Source: JACCTU01 sp963848525
GTDB lineage: Bacteria > Actinomycetota > Thermoleophilia > Gaiellales > Gaiellaceae
NCBI GenBank assembly: GCA_963848525.1
Contig: CAWKDZ010000002.1
Span: 372,001 to 436,000, forward strand
Direction: 5' to 3'
DNA: 64,000 nt
Shown: piece after piece, positions 25,556 through 32,915 of the stretch
How positions within the stretch are numbered: the stretch's first letter is position 1
Layout of the letters: each line of letters opens with the position of its first letter
Made by a program: the position numbers and the translations under genes
The notes under the pieces: generated by a model
The model's database searches: none
What the model saw: only the letters and a program-made list of their open reading frames with translations
Told to the model about the DNA's origin: nothing

Positions 25556-26866
25556 ATGAACCGCACGCTCGTCGCAGACACCGTCACCGAGTCGTTCGTG
25601 ATCGACGGCGGCCGCCCGCTGAACGGCCGCGTTCGCGCCGCCGGGAACAAGAACGGCGCGCTTCCGATCCTGGCGGCGACACTGCTCGCGGGCGAGCCGG
25701 TGACGCTGCGAAACGTGCCGCACATCCGCGACGTCGAGACGATGGTCGAGCTGCTCGCCGATCTCGGCGCGGACGTCGAGTGGTTGGGCGCGAACGAGCT
25801 GCGCGTCGATCCGACGGGCGTGTCGAAGTCCGAGGTCGACGTCGAGCTCGCGACGAGGATCCGCGCGTCGTTCCTCGTCGCGGGACCGCTGATCGCACGC
25901 TTCGGGCGCGCCGTCATCCCACCGCCCGGCGGTGACGTGATCGGCCGGCGTCGCCTCGACGTGCACATCCACGCGTTCGAGCAGCTCGGCGCCGAGGTGA
26001 CGATCAACCGCGTCTTCGAGTTCCGCTCGGACGGCCTCCGCGGCAAGCACGTGTTCCTCGACGAGGCCAGCGTGATGGGGACCGAGAACGCGGTCATGGC
26101 CGCCGTGCTCGCCGCGGGCGAGACGGTGATCGGCAACGCGGCGTGCGAACCGCACGTCCAGGACCTCTGCCGCTTCCTCGTCTCGCTCGGCGCGCAGATC
26201 GACGGGATCGAGTCGAACGTCCTGCGCATCCGCGGCGTGCGCGAGCTCGGAGGCGGCGAGTACGCGATCGCGCCCGAGCACATCGAGGTCGCAAGCTTTA
26301 TCGGGCTGGCCGCGGTCACAGGCGGAGACCTCTGGATCGACGACGCGGCGCCCGAGGACCTCGTGCCGATCCTGCCGCACTTCGCGCGGCTCGGCGTGCG
26401 CGTCGAGCTCGAGGGAACAAGTGTCCACGTGCCGCCCGGCCAGCAGCTCGCGATCCAGGACGACCTCGGCGGTCAGATCCCGAAGATCGAGGACGGGCCG
26501 TGGCCCGCGTTCCCGGCCGACCTGACCTCGATCGCGCTCGCCGTCGCGACGCAGGCGCGGGGGACGATCCTGATCTTCGAGAAGATGTTCGAGAACCGCC
26601 TCTTCTTCGTCGACAAGCTCGTGACCATGGGCGCGCGGATCATCCTCTGCGACCCGCATCGCGCGATCGTGAGTGGACCATCGCGCCTCTACGGCGCACG
26701 CATGGAGAGTCCCGACATCCGAGCCGGCATGGCGATGTTGATCGCGGGCCTCTGCGCCGACGGTGTCTCGACGATCGGGAACATCAGGCAGATCGACCGC
26801 GGCTACGAGCGGATCGACGAGCGCCTGCGCGCCCTCGGCGCGCGGATCGAGCGCACTTCGGATTAG
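25556..26866 (+). CDS. murA: UDP-N-acetylglucosamine 1-carboxyvinyltransferase, Asp-type MurA
   Basis: First committed step of peptidoglycan synthesis: transfer of enolpyruvate from PEP to UDP-GlcNAc. The 436-residue protein has the PEP/UDP-GlcNAc loop AAGNKNGALPILAATLL near residue 30 and the full EPSP-synthase-like double domain. At the active-site loop it reads PPPGGDVIGRRRLDVH with Asp at residue 127 where most MurA enzymes have the catalytic cysteine (GGCxIG). Such Asp forms are active and fosfomycin-insensitive in mycobacteria and chlamydiae. It is followed by a degenerate IGPD-like gene. Confidence 0.95.
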   Translation: MNRTLVADTVTESFVIDGGRPLNGRVRAAGNKNGALPILAATLLAGEPVTLRNVPHIRDVETMVELLADLGADVEWLGANELRVDPTGVSKSEVDVELATRIRASFLVAGPLIARFGRAVIPPPGGDVIGRRRLDVHIHAFEQLGAEVTINRVFEFRSDGLRGKHVFLDEASVMGTENAVMAAVLAAGETVIGNAACEPHVQDLCRFLVSLGAQIDGIESNVLRIRGVRELGGGEYAIAPEHIEVASFIGLAAVTGGDLWIDDAAPEDLVPILPHFARLGVRVELEGTSVHVPPGQQLAIQDDLGGQIPKIEDGPWPAFPADLTSIALAVATQARGTILIFEKMFENRLFFVDKLVTMGARIILCDPHRAIVSGPSRLYGARMESPDIRAGMAMLIAGLCADGVSTIGNIRQIDRGYERIDERLRALGARIERTSD

Positions 26867-26869
26867 AGA

Positions 26870-26875
26870 TACTTT
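26870..26875 (+). promoter_or_regulatory. -10 element of the IGPD-like gene (leaderless)
   Basis: TACTTT ends 6 bases before ATG at 26882 and lies just after the murA stop codon. Confidence 0.45.
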
Positions 26876-26881
26876 CCCGCG

Positions 26882-27412
26882 ATGGCTGCGATCGAGCGCG
26901 AGGGCGAGGCGCGGACCGGTGTCCGCGTCACGGTCGACGGCAGCGGCACTGCCGCCGTCGGCACCGGGCTCCCCGTGCTCGACCACCTGCTGGGTCTCCT
27001 GGCAGTGAACGGCGGGTTCGACGTCGCCCTCGAGGTCGAGCCGGGCTCCGCGGTGATCGAGGCGGCATCGGCGGGGCACGCGCTGGGCCGCGCGCTCGCG
27101 GAGCCGCTGCGCAACGGTCGGCGCCACGGCGCGGCCGTCGTGCCGGCCGACGAGGCGCTCGCGAACGTCGCGTTGGAGGCGTCCGGTCGCCCGCTGCTCG
27201 TCTCGAACGTCGACCTCTCGGACGCGCGCGTCGCGGGCCTCGAGACCGACATCGTCGCGCGCTTCCTCGAGGGACTGACCGAGGGCGCGGGGCTGACGCT
27301 CCACGTGCGGCTGCTCGAAGGGCGAGACACGCAGCACGTGCTCGACGCGATCTTCAAGGCGCTCGGCGTCGCGCTCGCGATCGCGTGCCGGCCCAAACCG
27401 CGGAAGGAGTAA
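26882..27412 (+). CDS. Imidazoleglycerol-phosphate dehydratase-like protein, metal sites lost
   Basis: The 176-residue chain follows the IGPD (HisB) fold along its length: TGLPVLDHLLGLLAVNGGFD, HGAAVVPADEALANVALEAS, TLHVRLLEGRDTQHVLDAIF. However, the two HHxxE metal-binding motifs that define IGPD are missing: the first site reads VIEAASAGHALG and the second DTQHVLDA. Catalysis by the known di-manganese mechanism is therefore unlikely. It lies between murA and ridA, not in a histidine operon. It may be a pseudoenzyme or a repurposed protein; a fully functional hisB is expected elsewhere. Confidence 0.75.
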   Translation: MAAIEREGEARTGVRVTVDGSGTAAVGTGLPVLDHLLGLLAVNGGFDVALEVEPGSAVIEAASAGHALGRALAEPLRNGRRHGAAVVPADEALANVALEASGRPLLVSNVDLSDARVAGLETDIVARFLEGLTEGAGLTLHVRLLEGRDTQHVLDAIFKALGVALAIACRPKPRKE

Positions 27413-27422
27413 GGAGCTAGCA

Positions 27423-27812
27423 GTGCCCGAGAAGTCCGTCGTCCGCACCGAGAACGCGCCTGCGCCCTTCCAGGGAGCGCCGTACTCGCAGGCGGTGCGC
27501 TACGGCGACCTCCTCTTCGTCGCCGGCCAGGTCCCGCTGCGGCCGGGTCACGACGAGGTCGTGGGCGAGACGATCGAGGAGCAGACCGAGCAGGTCTGCC
27601 GCAACCTGGCCGCGATTCTCGAAGCGGCAGGGAGCAGCTTCGAGCAGGTGCTGAACACGACGATCTACCTCGTCGACTTCGCGGACTTCCCGAAGCTGAA
27701 CGAGGTGTACGGCCGCTACGTCGGCGACGACCCTCCCGCGCGCGCGACCGTGCAGATCGCGGCGCTGCCGATGGGGGCAAGGGTCGAGATCGCGGTTGTC
27801 GCCCACGTCTGA
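27423..27812 (+). CDS. ridA: RidA family protein (enamine/imine deaminase)
   Basis: A 129-residue protein of the YjgF/YER057c/UK114 family, which hydrolyses reactive 2-aminoacrylate and related enamines released by PLP enzymes. It shows APYSQAVRYGDLLFVAGQVP, LNTTIYLVDFADFPKLNEVY and the arginine-bearing PPARATVQIAALPMGARVEI typical of the active Rid group. The GTG start follows AAGGAG at 27414-27421 region. The cca gene starts inside its 3' end. Confidence 0.9.
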   Translation: MPEKSVVRTENAPAPFQGAPYSQAVRYGDLLFVAGQVPLRPGHDEVVGETIEEQTEQVCRNLAAILEAAGSSFEQVLNTTIYLVDFADFPKLNEVYGRYVGDDPPARATVQIAALPMGARVEIAVVAHV

Positions 27813-29157
27813 GCTCAGGCTGTCCGACTTCGTCCACTCGCTCGGCCTCGACGCCTACCTCGTCGGCGGCGCGGTCCGGGACGAGCTGCTCGGCAAGCCG
27901 GGCAAGGACGAGGACTTCGTGGTGCCGCGGGTCGGCTACGACGAGCTGCGCGCCGCGCTCGCACCGCACGGCAGGGTCGAGGACCTCGTCGTCGCGGGCC
28001 AGCGCGTCGGGCTGCGGCTCCATCCGCGCGACCGGGGCGTCCGCGCGCTCGCGCCGGCCGGGATCGAGTTCGCGCCGCCGCGCACGGAGCACTCGACCGG
28101 GCCGGGCCGTCACGACTTCGAGATCGTCGCCTCGGCGGACATCTCGCTCGAGGACGACATGCACCGCCGCGACTTCACGATCAACGCGATGGCGAAGCGG
28201 CTCGAGACCGGCGAGCTGCTCGATCCGTTCGGCGGTGCGGCCGACCTCGAGGCGCGCGTCCTCAGGACCGTCTCGCCCGACAGCTTTCGCGAGGATCCGC
28301 TCCGCCTCGTGCGCGGACTGCGCTTCGTCTCCGAGCTCGACCTCGACCCCGACGAGGAAACACTGCGCCAGATGCGCGAGCACGCGGCGGGAATCCGAAT
28401 CGTCTCGGCCGAGCGGATCGGCGGAGGCCTCGCCGCCGACGGGCTCGGCGAGCTCTCACGGCTGCTGCTCGGCGGGCAGCCCGCGAAGGCGCTGCGGCTC
28501 GCGCGGGAGACGGGTGTCCTCGTCGAGCTGCTTCCCGAGTTCGAAGCGGCGATCGGGTTCGACCAAGGGACGGAGCGCCAGCCGTACACACTCGACGAAC
28601 ACATCTTCCGGGCCGTTCAAGCGTCGGCGGACGCAGAGGCGCCGCTGGCGGTGCGCCTGGCGCTGCTTCTGCACGACCTCGGGAAGCCGCACGCCGACGG
28701 GGCGCACGCTGAGCTCGGGGCGGAGATCGCCGCACGGATCCTGCGCCGGTTGCGCTATCCGACGCGGCTCCAGCGTCACGTCGTCGCGCTCGTGCGCAAC
28801 CACTCCTTTCCTCTTGGCGACGTGACGCCGCGCTTCGCGCGCGGGCTGCTCGCCGCGCACGGGTACGAGGTCGCGTGTGACCTCGCGTCGCACAAGCAGG
28901 CCGATCTTCGTGCGAAGCGCCCCACGCCGGAAGAGCACGAGGCGGCGGCGCGCCTCGTCGAGCTGCTCGAGGTGGAACGGGTGCAGCCGCACCGGATCGG
29001 CGACCTCGCAGTGGACGGCCGCGACCTGATCGAGCACGGGTTCGCCGAGGGCCCGGAGCTCGGCCGGACGCTCGAGGCGCTGCTCGCCCGAGTGCTCGAC
29101 GACCCGTCGCTGAACACGCGCGGGCGCCTGCTCGAGCTCGCGGAGGGAATGCGCTGA
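27796..29157 (+). CDS. cca: CCA-adding tRNA nucleotidyltransferase with HD domain
   Basis: Adds or repairs the 3' CCA end of tRNA; the tRNA-Pro gene in this window lacks an encoded CCA. The 453-residue class II enzyme has the motif LVGGAVRDELLGKPGKDEDF (GG...DxD catalytic pair), the RRDFTINAMA motif, EDPLRLVRGLRF, and a C-terminal HD domain (LALLLHDLGKP). The TTG start at 27796 overlaps ridA by 17 bases. Confidence 0.93.
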   Translation: MSPTSELRLSDFVHSLGLDAYLVGGAVRDELLGKPGKDEDFVVPRVGYDELRAALAPHGRVEDLVVAGQRVGLRLHPRDRGVRALAPAGIEFAPPRTEHSTGPGRHDFEIVASADISLEDDMHRRDFTINAMAKRLETGELLDPFGGAADLEARVLRTVSPDSFREDPLRLVRGLRFVSELDLDPDEETLRQMREHAAGIRIVSAERIGGGLAADGLGELSRLLLGGQPAKALRLARETGVLVELLPEFEAAIGFDQGTERQPYTLDEHIFRAVQASADAEAPLAVRLALLLHDLGKPHADGAHAELGAEIAARILRRLRYPTRLQRHVVALVRNHSFPLGDVTPRFARGLLAAHGYEVACDLASHKQADLRAKRPTPEEHEAAARLVELLEVERVQPHRIGDLAVDGRDLIEHGFAEGPELGRTLEALLARVLDDPSLNTRGRLLELAEGMR

Positions 29158-29837
29158 ACGTCTTCCGCTGGGACGTCCCCGGGTACGAAGTCGTCTTCTC
29201 GACGCGGCTCGGCGGCGTCAGCACCGGACGCTTCACGTCGCTCAACCTCGGGCGACGAAGCGGCGACGAGGTCGCGCACGTCGACGAGAACCGCCGGCGG
29301 CTCTGCGCGGAGATCGGCGCCGACCCGGACCTGCTCAGCGTCAACTACCAGGTGCACTCGGCCGTCGTGCGGCGCGCGACGGCGGGCGAGCGGGGGAAGC
29401 CCGGCGACGGGCTCTGGACCGACGAGCCCGGCGTGCCGCTGCTCGCCCTGACCGCGGACTGCCTGCCGGTCGCGCTGGCGCGCGAGGATCGGCCCGGTCT
29501 GGCCGTGCTGCACGTCGGCTGGCGCGGGCTCCTCGGCGGGATCGTCGAGGAGGGCTTGCGGGTGCTCGGCGGGAGCGTGCGGGCCGCGGTCGGGCCTGCG
29601 ATCGGGCCGTGCTGCTACGAGGTCGGGCCCGAGGTCGCTGCGCGCTTCGACCGTGACCTCGTCCGAGCTGGGCGGCTCGATCTCTGGACGGCCGTCGAGC
29701 GCAGGCTGCGCGGAGCCGGCTGCGCCGAGGTCGAGCGGGTCGACCTCTGCACCGCGTGCAACGACGAGCTGTTCTTCTCGTACCGCCGCGACGGCAAGCC
29801 GTACGGCGGCCAGGGCGTGCTCGCCTGTGTCGCCTGA
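29154..29837 (+). CDS. pgeF: Multicopper polyphenol oxidase/purine nucleoside phosphorylase family (YfiH/PgeF)
   Basis: Members act on purine nucleosides and, in E. coli, help remove wrongly incorporated peptidoglycan residues. The 227-residue frame contains VVFSTRLGGVSTGRFTSLNL, the metal ligands in YQVHSAVV, LTADCLPVAL and AVLHVGWRGLLGG, and CTACNDELFFSYRRDG near the end. The conserved N-terminus is reached only from CTG at 29154, which overlaps the cca stop in CTGA; the first GTG (29352) would remove essential sequence. A non-AUG CTG start with coupling is therefore proposed. Confidence 0.85.
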   Translation: MNVFRWDVPGYEVVFSTRLGGVSTGRFTSLNLGRRSGDEVAHVDENRRRLCAEIGADPDLLSVNYQVHSAVVRRATAGERGKPGDGLWTDEPGVPLLALTADCLPVALAREDRPGLAVLHVGWRGLLGGIVEEGLRVLGGSVRAAVGPAIGPCCYEVGPEVAARFDRDLVRAGRLDLWTAVERRLRGAGCAEVERVDLCTACNDELFFSYRRDGKPYGGQGVLACVA

Positions 29838-30435
29838 CCGGATCCGCGAGCGCTACGCGGCGCTGCGCGAGGCGGTCGGGCCGGACGTGACCGTCGTCGC
29901 CGCGACGAAGTACGTCTCGCTCGAGGAGCTCGGCGCGCTGGCGGAGGCGGGCGTCGAGGTGGTCGGCGAGAACCGGGCCCAGGACCTGGAGACGAAGCAC
30001 GCGCGCTACGGCGACGCCTTCCGGTGGCATTTCATCGGGCACCTGCAGAGCCGCAAGGCCAAGGTCGTCAACGCGACGTGCGAGCTGTGCCACTCGCTCT
30101 CGTCCGAGTCCGCCGCCGCGCGACTGGCAATCCCCGCGCTCGTGGAGGTCAACCTCTCGGGTGAGGGCACGAAGTCCGGGATCGCTCCGGAGGAGCTCGA
30201 CGCATTCCTCGGGCTCTACCCGGACGTGCGCGGTCTGATGACGATGCCGCCCGAGACGCACGACCCGGAGACGTCGCGCCCGTACTTCCGCCGGCTGCGC
30301 GAGCTCGCCGAGGCCAACGGCCTGCGCGAGCTGTCGATGGGCACGAGCCAGGACTGGCAAGTCGCCGTCGAGGAGGGCGCGACGCTGATCCGCGTGGGCT
30401 CGATCCTCTGGTCCGACGGGGACGGTTTTTCGTGA
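29827..30435 (+). CDS. yggS: YggS family PLP-binding protein
   Basis: A 202-residue alanine-racemase-like fold protein (PLPBP family) that keeps pyridoxal phosphate homeostasis. The PLP lysine lies in VTVVAATKYV, followed by VGENRAQDLETKH, WHFIGHLQSRKAK, LVEVNLSGEGTKSGI and SMGTSQDWQVAVEEGATLIR. It is somewhat shorter than the usual ~230 residues owing to a shortened central region. GTG at 29827 overlaps pgeF by 11 bases. It is the YlmE position in the division cluster with sepF and yggT. Confidence 0.93.
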   Translation: MSPDRIRERYAALREAVGPDVTVVAATKYVSLEELGALAEAGVEVVGENRAQDLETKHARYGDAFRWHFIGHLQSRKAKVVNATCELCHSLSSESAAARLAIPALVEVNLSGEGTKSGIAPEELDAFLGLYPDVRGLMTMPPETHDPETSRPYFRRLRELAEANGLRELSMGTSQDWQVAVEEGATLIRVGSILWSDGDGFS

Positions 30436-30481
30436 CAACTCCGCAACGATCTGTCCCCACCTGACCCATAGCGTCGGGCGC

Positions 30482-30507
30482 AGTGCCAGACACAGTGCCA
30501 GACACTG
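30482..30507. repeat. 26-bp dispersed repeat, copy 2 (inverted relative to copy 1)
   Basis: Two tandem GTGCCAGACAC-type units between yggS and sepF; the reverse complement matches 10427-10452 at 25 of 26 bases. Confidence 0.6.
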
Positions 30508-30561
30508 CGGCCCGGAGCGCGCTCGTGCCCGTCGGCTCGAGCCTCTACGATTCCGGGCGAG

Positions 30562-31083
30562 ATGGGCTTCGCGGACATTTGGAACCGCACCCTCGTCTAC
30601 TTCGGCATCGCCGAGGAGGACGGCTGGGACGAGGAGGGCTATCTGACCGAGGAGGAGCTCGAGCGCACGTACTCCGAGCGGCCGAACGTACGACGGCTGT
30701 CCCCCCGCCGGCGGCAGGAGCAGTTCGACGACTGGACCGACCCGGGCGAGGATGCACCGACGCAGCTCCGACCGCGGCTTCGAGGCGTCGAGAGCCGCGG
30801 CGCCGCGCAGATGCACCTGGTCGTCCCCCGCAGCTTCAACGACGCCCAACAGATCGCCGACCGCTTCAAGCAGGACATCCCGGTGATCCTCAACCTCCAG
30901 AGCTCAGACCAGGAGCTCTCGAAGCGCTTGATCGACTTCGCCAGCGGCCTCACCTACGCGCTCGACGGCGGGATGCAGCGCGTCGCCGACAAGGTCTTCC
31001 TGCTCACACCGCGGAACGTCGAGGTCTCCGCCGAGGAGCGCGCCCGCCTGCTCGAGCACGGCGGCTTCTTCAACCAGGCCTAA
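30562..31083 (+). CDS. sepF: Cell division protein SepF
   Basis: FtsZ-membrane anchor and ring-assembly factor at midcell. The 173-residue protein has an N-terminal amphipathic start (MGFADIWNRTLVYFGIAEED), an acidic linker and the conserved DUF552 domain MHLVVPRSFNDAQQIADRFK...VILNLQ...RLIDFASGLTYALDGGMQRV. TACGAT lies 10 bases before the ATG. It sits in the YlmEFG-DivIVA order of Gram-positive division clusters. Confidence 0.95.
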   Translation: MGFADIWNRTLVYFGIAEEDGWDEEGYLTEEELERTYSERPNVRRLSPRRRQEQFDDWTDPGEDAPTQLRPRLRGVESRGAAQMHLVVPRSFNDAQQIADRFKQDIPVILNLQSSDQELSKRLIDFASGLTYALDGGMQRVADKVFLLTPRNVEVSAEERARLLEHGGFFNQA

Positions 31084-31085
31084 GT

Positions 31086-31162
31086 TTGTCCGCAAGCCGC
31101 GAATCCGCTAGCGCGGATCCGCGGCGCAACACCCCTAAAGGCGGCCGCTTCGCGGCCGCGGG
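31086..31162. repeat. Two-hairpin intergenic repeat, copy C
   Basis: Starts TTGTCCGCAAGCCGCGAATC three bases after the sepF stop, followed by the stem GATCCGC-type pair and then CCTAAAGGCGGCCGCTTCGC, forming GCGGCCGC-TTC-GCGGCCGC. It is the clearest of the three copies. Confidence 0.65.
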
Positions 31163-31219
31163 CGCTGTGACCCCTCGAGGCTGCTAGGAAACCCCAGCCC
31201 AGCGCCGAACGTCGATGCG

Positions 31220-31528
31220 ATGGGCGACACTGCCAGTCCGATGCTGCTCTTCGACGCCGTCGACGCGGTCCAGAACTTCCTCAACGTCTTCATCGGCGTC
31301 TACATCCTCGTCATCCTCGTGTACATCATCACGAGCTGGATTCGGCTGCCGTACTCCCCGTGGCTGAACCGGATCCAACGGTTCCTCTACGACGTCTGCG
31401 ACCCGTACCTCCGTCTCTTCCGGCGGATCGTGCCGCCGCTCGGGCCGCTCGACCTCTCGCCGATGCTCGCAGTGATCGTGCTGCTCGTCGTCCAGCAGTT
31501 GCTCGACTCGGTCCTCGATCGCTTCTAA
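31220..31528 (+). CDS. yggT: YggT family membrane protein
   Basis: A 102-residue protein with two membrane segments (about residues 20-40 and 80-97) separated by YSPWLNRIQRFLYDVCDPYL and the family signature RLFRRIVPPLGPLDLSPMLA. YggT/YlmG proteins sit next to sepF and divIVA and affect division or membrane protein insertion. ATG at 31220 is used; the ATG at 31241 is also possible. Confidence 0.9.
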   Translation: MGDTASPMLLFDAVDAVQNFLNVFIGVYILVILVYIITSWIRLPYSPWLNRIQRFLYDVCDPYLRLFRRIVPPLGPLDLSPMLAVIVLLVVQQLLDSVLDRF

Positions 31529-31538
31529 GGAGGCACCC

Positions 31539-31988
31539 ATGGCCCTGACGCCCGTCGAGATCAAGCACATCCGCCTCCAACGCTCGCTGCTCGGCTACCG
31601 CCGCATCCCAGTCGACCAGCTCCTGGAGGACGTCGCGGCGAGCTTCGAGGACGTCTGGCGCGACCGCGCCGACCTCGCCGACAAGGTCGAGTTCCTCGAG
31701 CAGGAGCTCATCCGCTTTCGCGAGCTGGAGGCGCTGCTGCGGACGACACTCGTGTCCGCCGAGCGGGCGTCACAGGAGCTCCGGGAGCAGGCGCGCAGGG
31801 AGTCCGAGCTCGTGCTCGACGAGGCGCACGCGGAAGCCCGCGCGATCACCCGCCGCGCCCGCGCCGAGCGGGAGCACCTCACGTCCGAAGCGGGCCGCAT
31901 TCGCATACTGCTGCGAGCCGCTCTGGACGCCGTCGAGGCCGGCGGGGTGGACCCGGAGGAGGTGGAGGAGGAGCGCGAGGCGGCCTAG
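31539..31988 (+). CDS. divIVA: DivIVA-domain coiled-coil protein
   Basis: A 149-residue protein with the DivIVA N-terminal motif MALTPVEIKHIRLQRSLLGY and RIPVDQLLEDVAASFEDVW, then a long coiled coil (residues ~45-135). DivIVA marks curved membrane and directs polar growth or division; this one is shorter than Wag31. AAGGAGG precedes the ATG at ideal spacing. It ends one base before the -10 of the next gene. Confidence 0.9.
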   Translation: MALTPVEIKHIRLQRSLLGYRRIPVDQLLEDVAASFEDVWRDRADLADKVEFLEQELIRFRELEALLRTTLVSAERASQELREQARRESELVLDEAHAEARAITRRARAEREHLTSEAGRIRILLRAALDAVEAGGVDPEEVEEEREAA

Positions 31989-31994
31989 TAGGCT
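31989..31994 (+). promoter_or_regulatory. -10 element of the DksA/TraR-like gene (leaderless)
   Basis: TAGGCT ends 7 bases before ATG at 32002 and begins right after the divIVA stop codon. Confidence 0.5.
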
Positions 31995-32001
31995 CTCTCG
32001 C

Positions 32002-32358
32002 ATGAGCACGATCGACACGACCCGCTTCCGCGACGCCCTCGAGACCGAGCGCGAACGCGTCAAAGCAGCGCTCGAGAACCTCCGCAACGAGAACCCCGGC
32101 TCGGTCGAGGAAGAGACCGGCGACGAGACGCAGGACCAGCACCTCGGCGACGCGGCGACGGCGATGCACGACCGCGAGCTCGACTACACGCTCACGGACA
32201 ACGAGACGGAGCTTCTCGGCGCGATCGACGCCGCACTCGGGCGGATCGACGACGGGACGTACGGCGTCTGCACGAACTGCGGGAAGCCGATCGGGGAGGA
32301 GCGCCTCGAGGCGCTTCCCTGGGCCGAGCTCTGCATCGATTGCGCCCGGGCGAGATGA
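32002..32358 (+). CDS. DksA/TraR-type zinc-finger protein
   Basis: A 118-residue protein: N-terminal helical region (RFRDALETERERVKAALENL), a middle acidic segment, and a C-terminal four-cysteine zinc finger, YGVCTNCGKPIGEERLEALP...CIDCARAR. It may bind RNA polymerase through the secondary channel, but many such small actinobacterial proteins are uncharacterised. It overlaps lspA in ATGA. Confidence 0.85.
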   Translation: MSTIDTTRFRDALETERERVKAALENLRNENPGSVEEETGDETQDQHLGDAATAMHDRELDYTLTDNETELLGAIDAALGRIDDGTYGVCTNCGKPIGEERLEALPWAELCIDCARAR

Positions 32359-32915
32359 GCGAGCCCGCGCCACGGCCGGTCGACGTCCGGGTCGGCTCCA
32401 CAACCGACGGCCTGACGCCGGTCTCGGTCGCCGAGCGCCCCCTCTCGGCGGGCACGCACGAGTGGCTGGGGCTAGGCGCCGTCGCGGGAGCGGCCGTGCT
32501 CGCCGACCAGGCTACGAAGCGGATCGTCGCCGGCACGCTCGACCTCGGCGACTCGACGCACGTGCTCGGCCCGCTCGACCTCCATCACGTGCAGAACTCG
32601 GGGATCGCGTTCGGTCTGTTCCCCGACGCGACCACGATCGTGATCGTGGTGACGGCGATGGTGATCGCTTGGCTGCTCGTCGTCTTCGCGCGGACGGGCG
32701 CGCGGCATCCGGTGATGCCGGTCGGGCTCGGCCTCGTCGTCGGCGGCAGCCTCTCGAACCTCGCCGACCGAGTGCGGCTCGGTCACGTCACCGACTTCCT
32801 CGACCTCGACTTCTGGCCCGCGTTCAACCTCGCCGACATGTTCATCGTCGTCGGGGTCGCGCTCCTGCTCGGAGCGGCGCTGATCTCCGATCGCCCTCGT
32901 CCGCGTTCCCGCTGA
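32355..32915 (+). CDS. lspA: Lipoprotein signal peptidase (signal peptidase II)
   Basis: Aspartic membrane protease that cleaves prolipoproteins after lipidation. The 186-residue protein has a ~35-residue N-terminal extension, four membrane segments, the VLADQATKRIV motif, HVQNSGIAFGLF, and the two catalytic aspartates in GGSLSNLADRVRLGHVTDFL and AFNLADMFIV. The ATG at 32355 overlaps the preceding stop in ATGA. Confidence 0.95.
   Translation: MSEPAPRPVDVRVGSTTDGLTPVSVAERPLSAGTHEWLGLGAVAGAAVLADQATKRIVAGTLDLGDSTHVLGPLDLHHVQNSGIAFGLFPDATTIVIVVTAMVIAWLLVVFARTGARHPVMPVGLGLVVGGSLSNLADRVRLGHVTDFLDLDFWPAFNLADMFIVVGVALLLGAALISDRPRPRSR

Noticed and set aside
25304..27448. A 714-codon minus-strand frame opposite murA and the IGPD-like gene
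   Set aside because: Antisense shadow of two well-supported genes.
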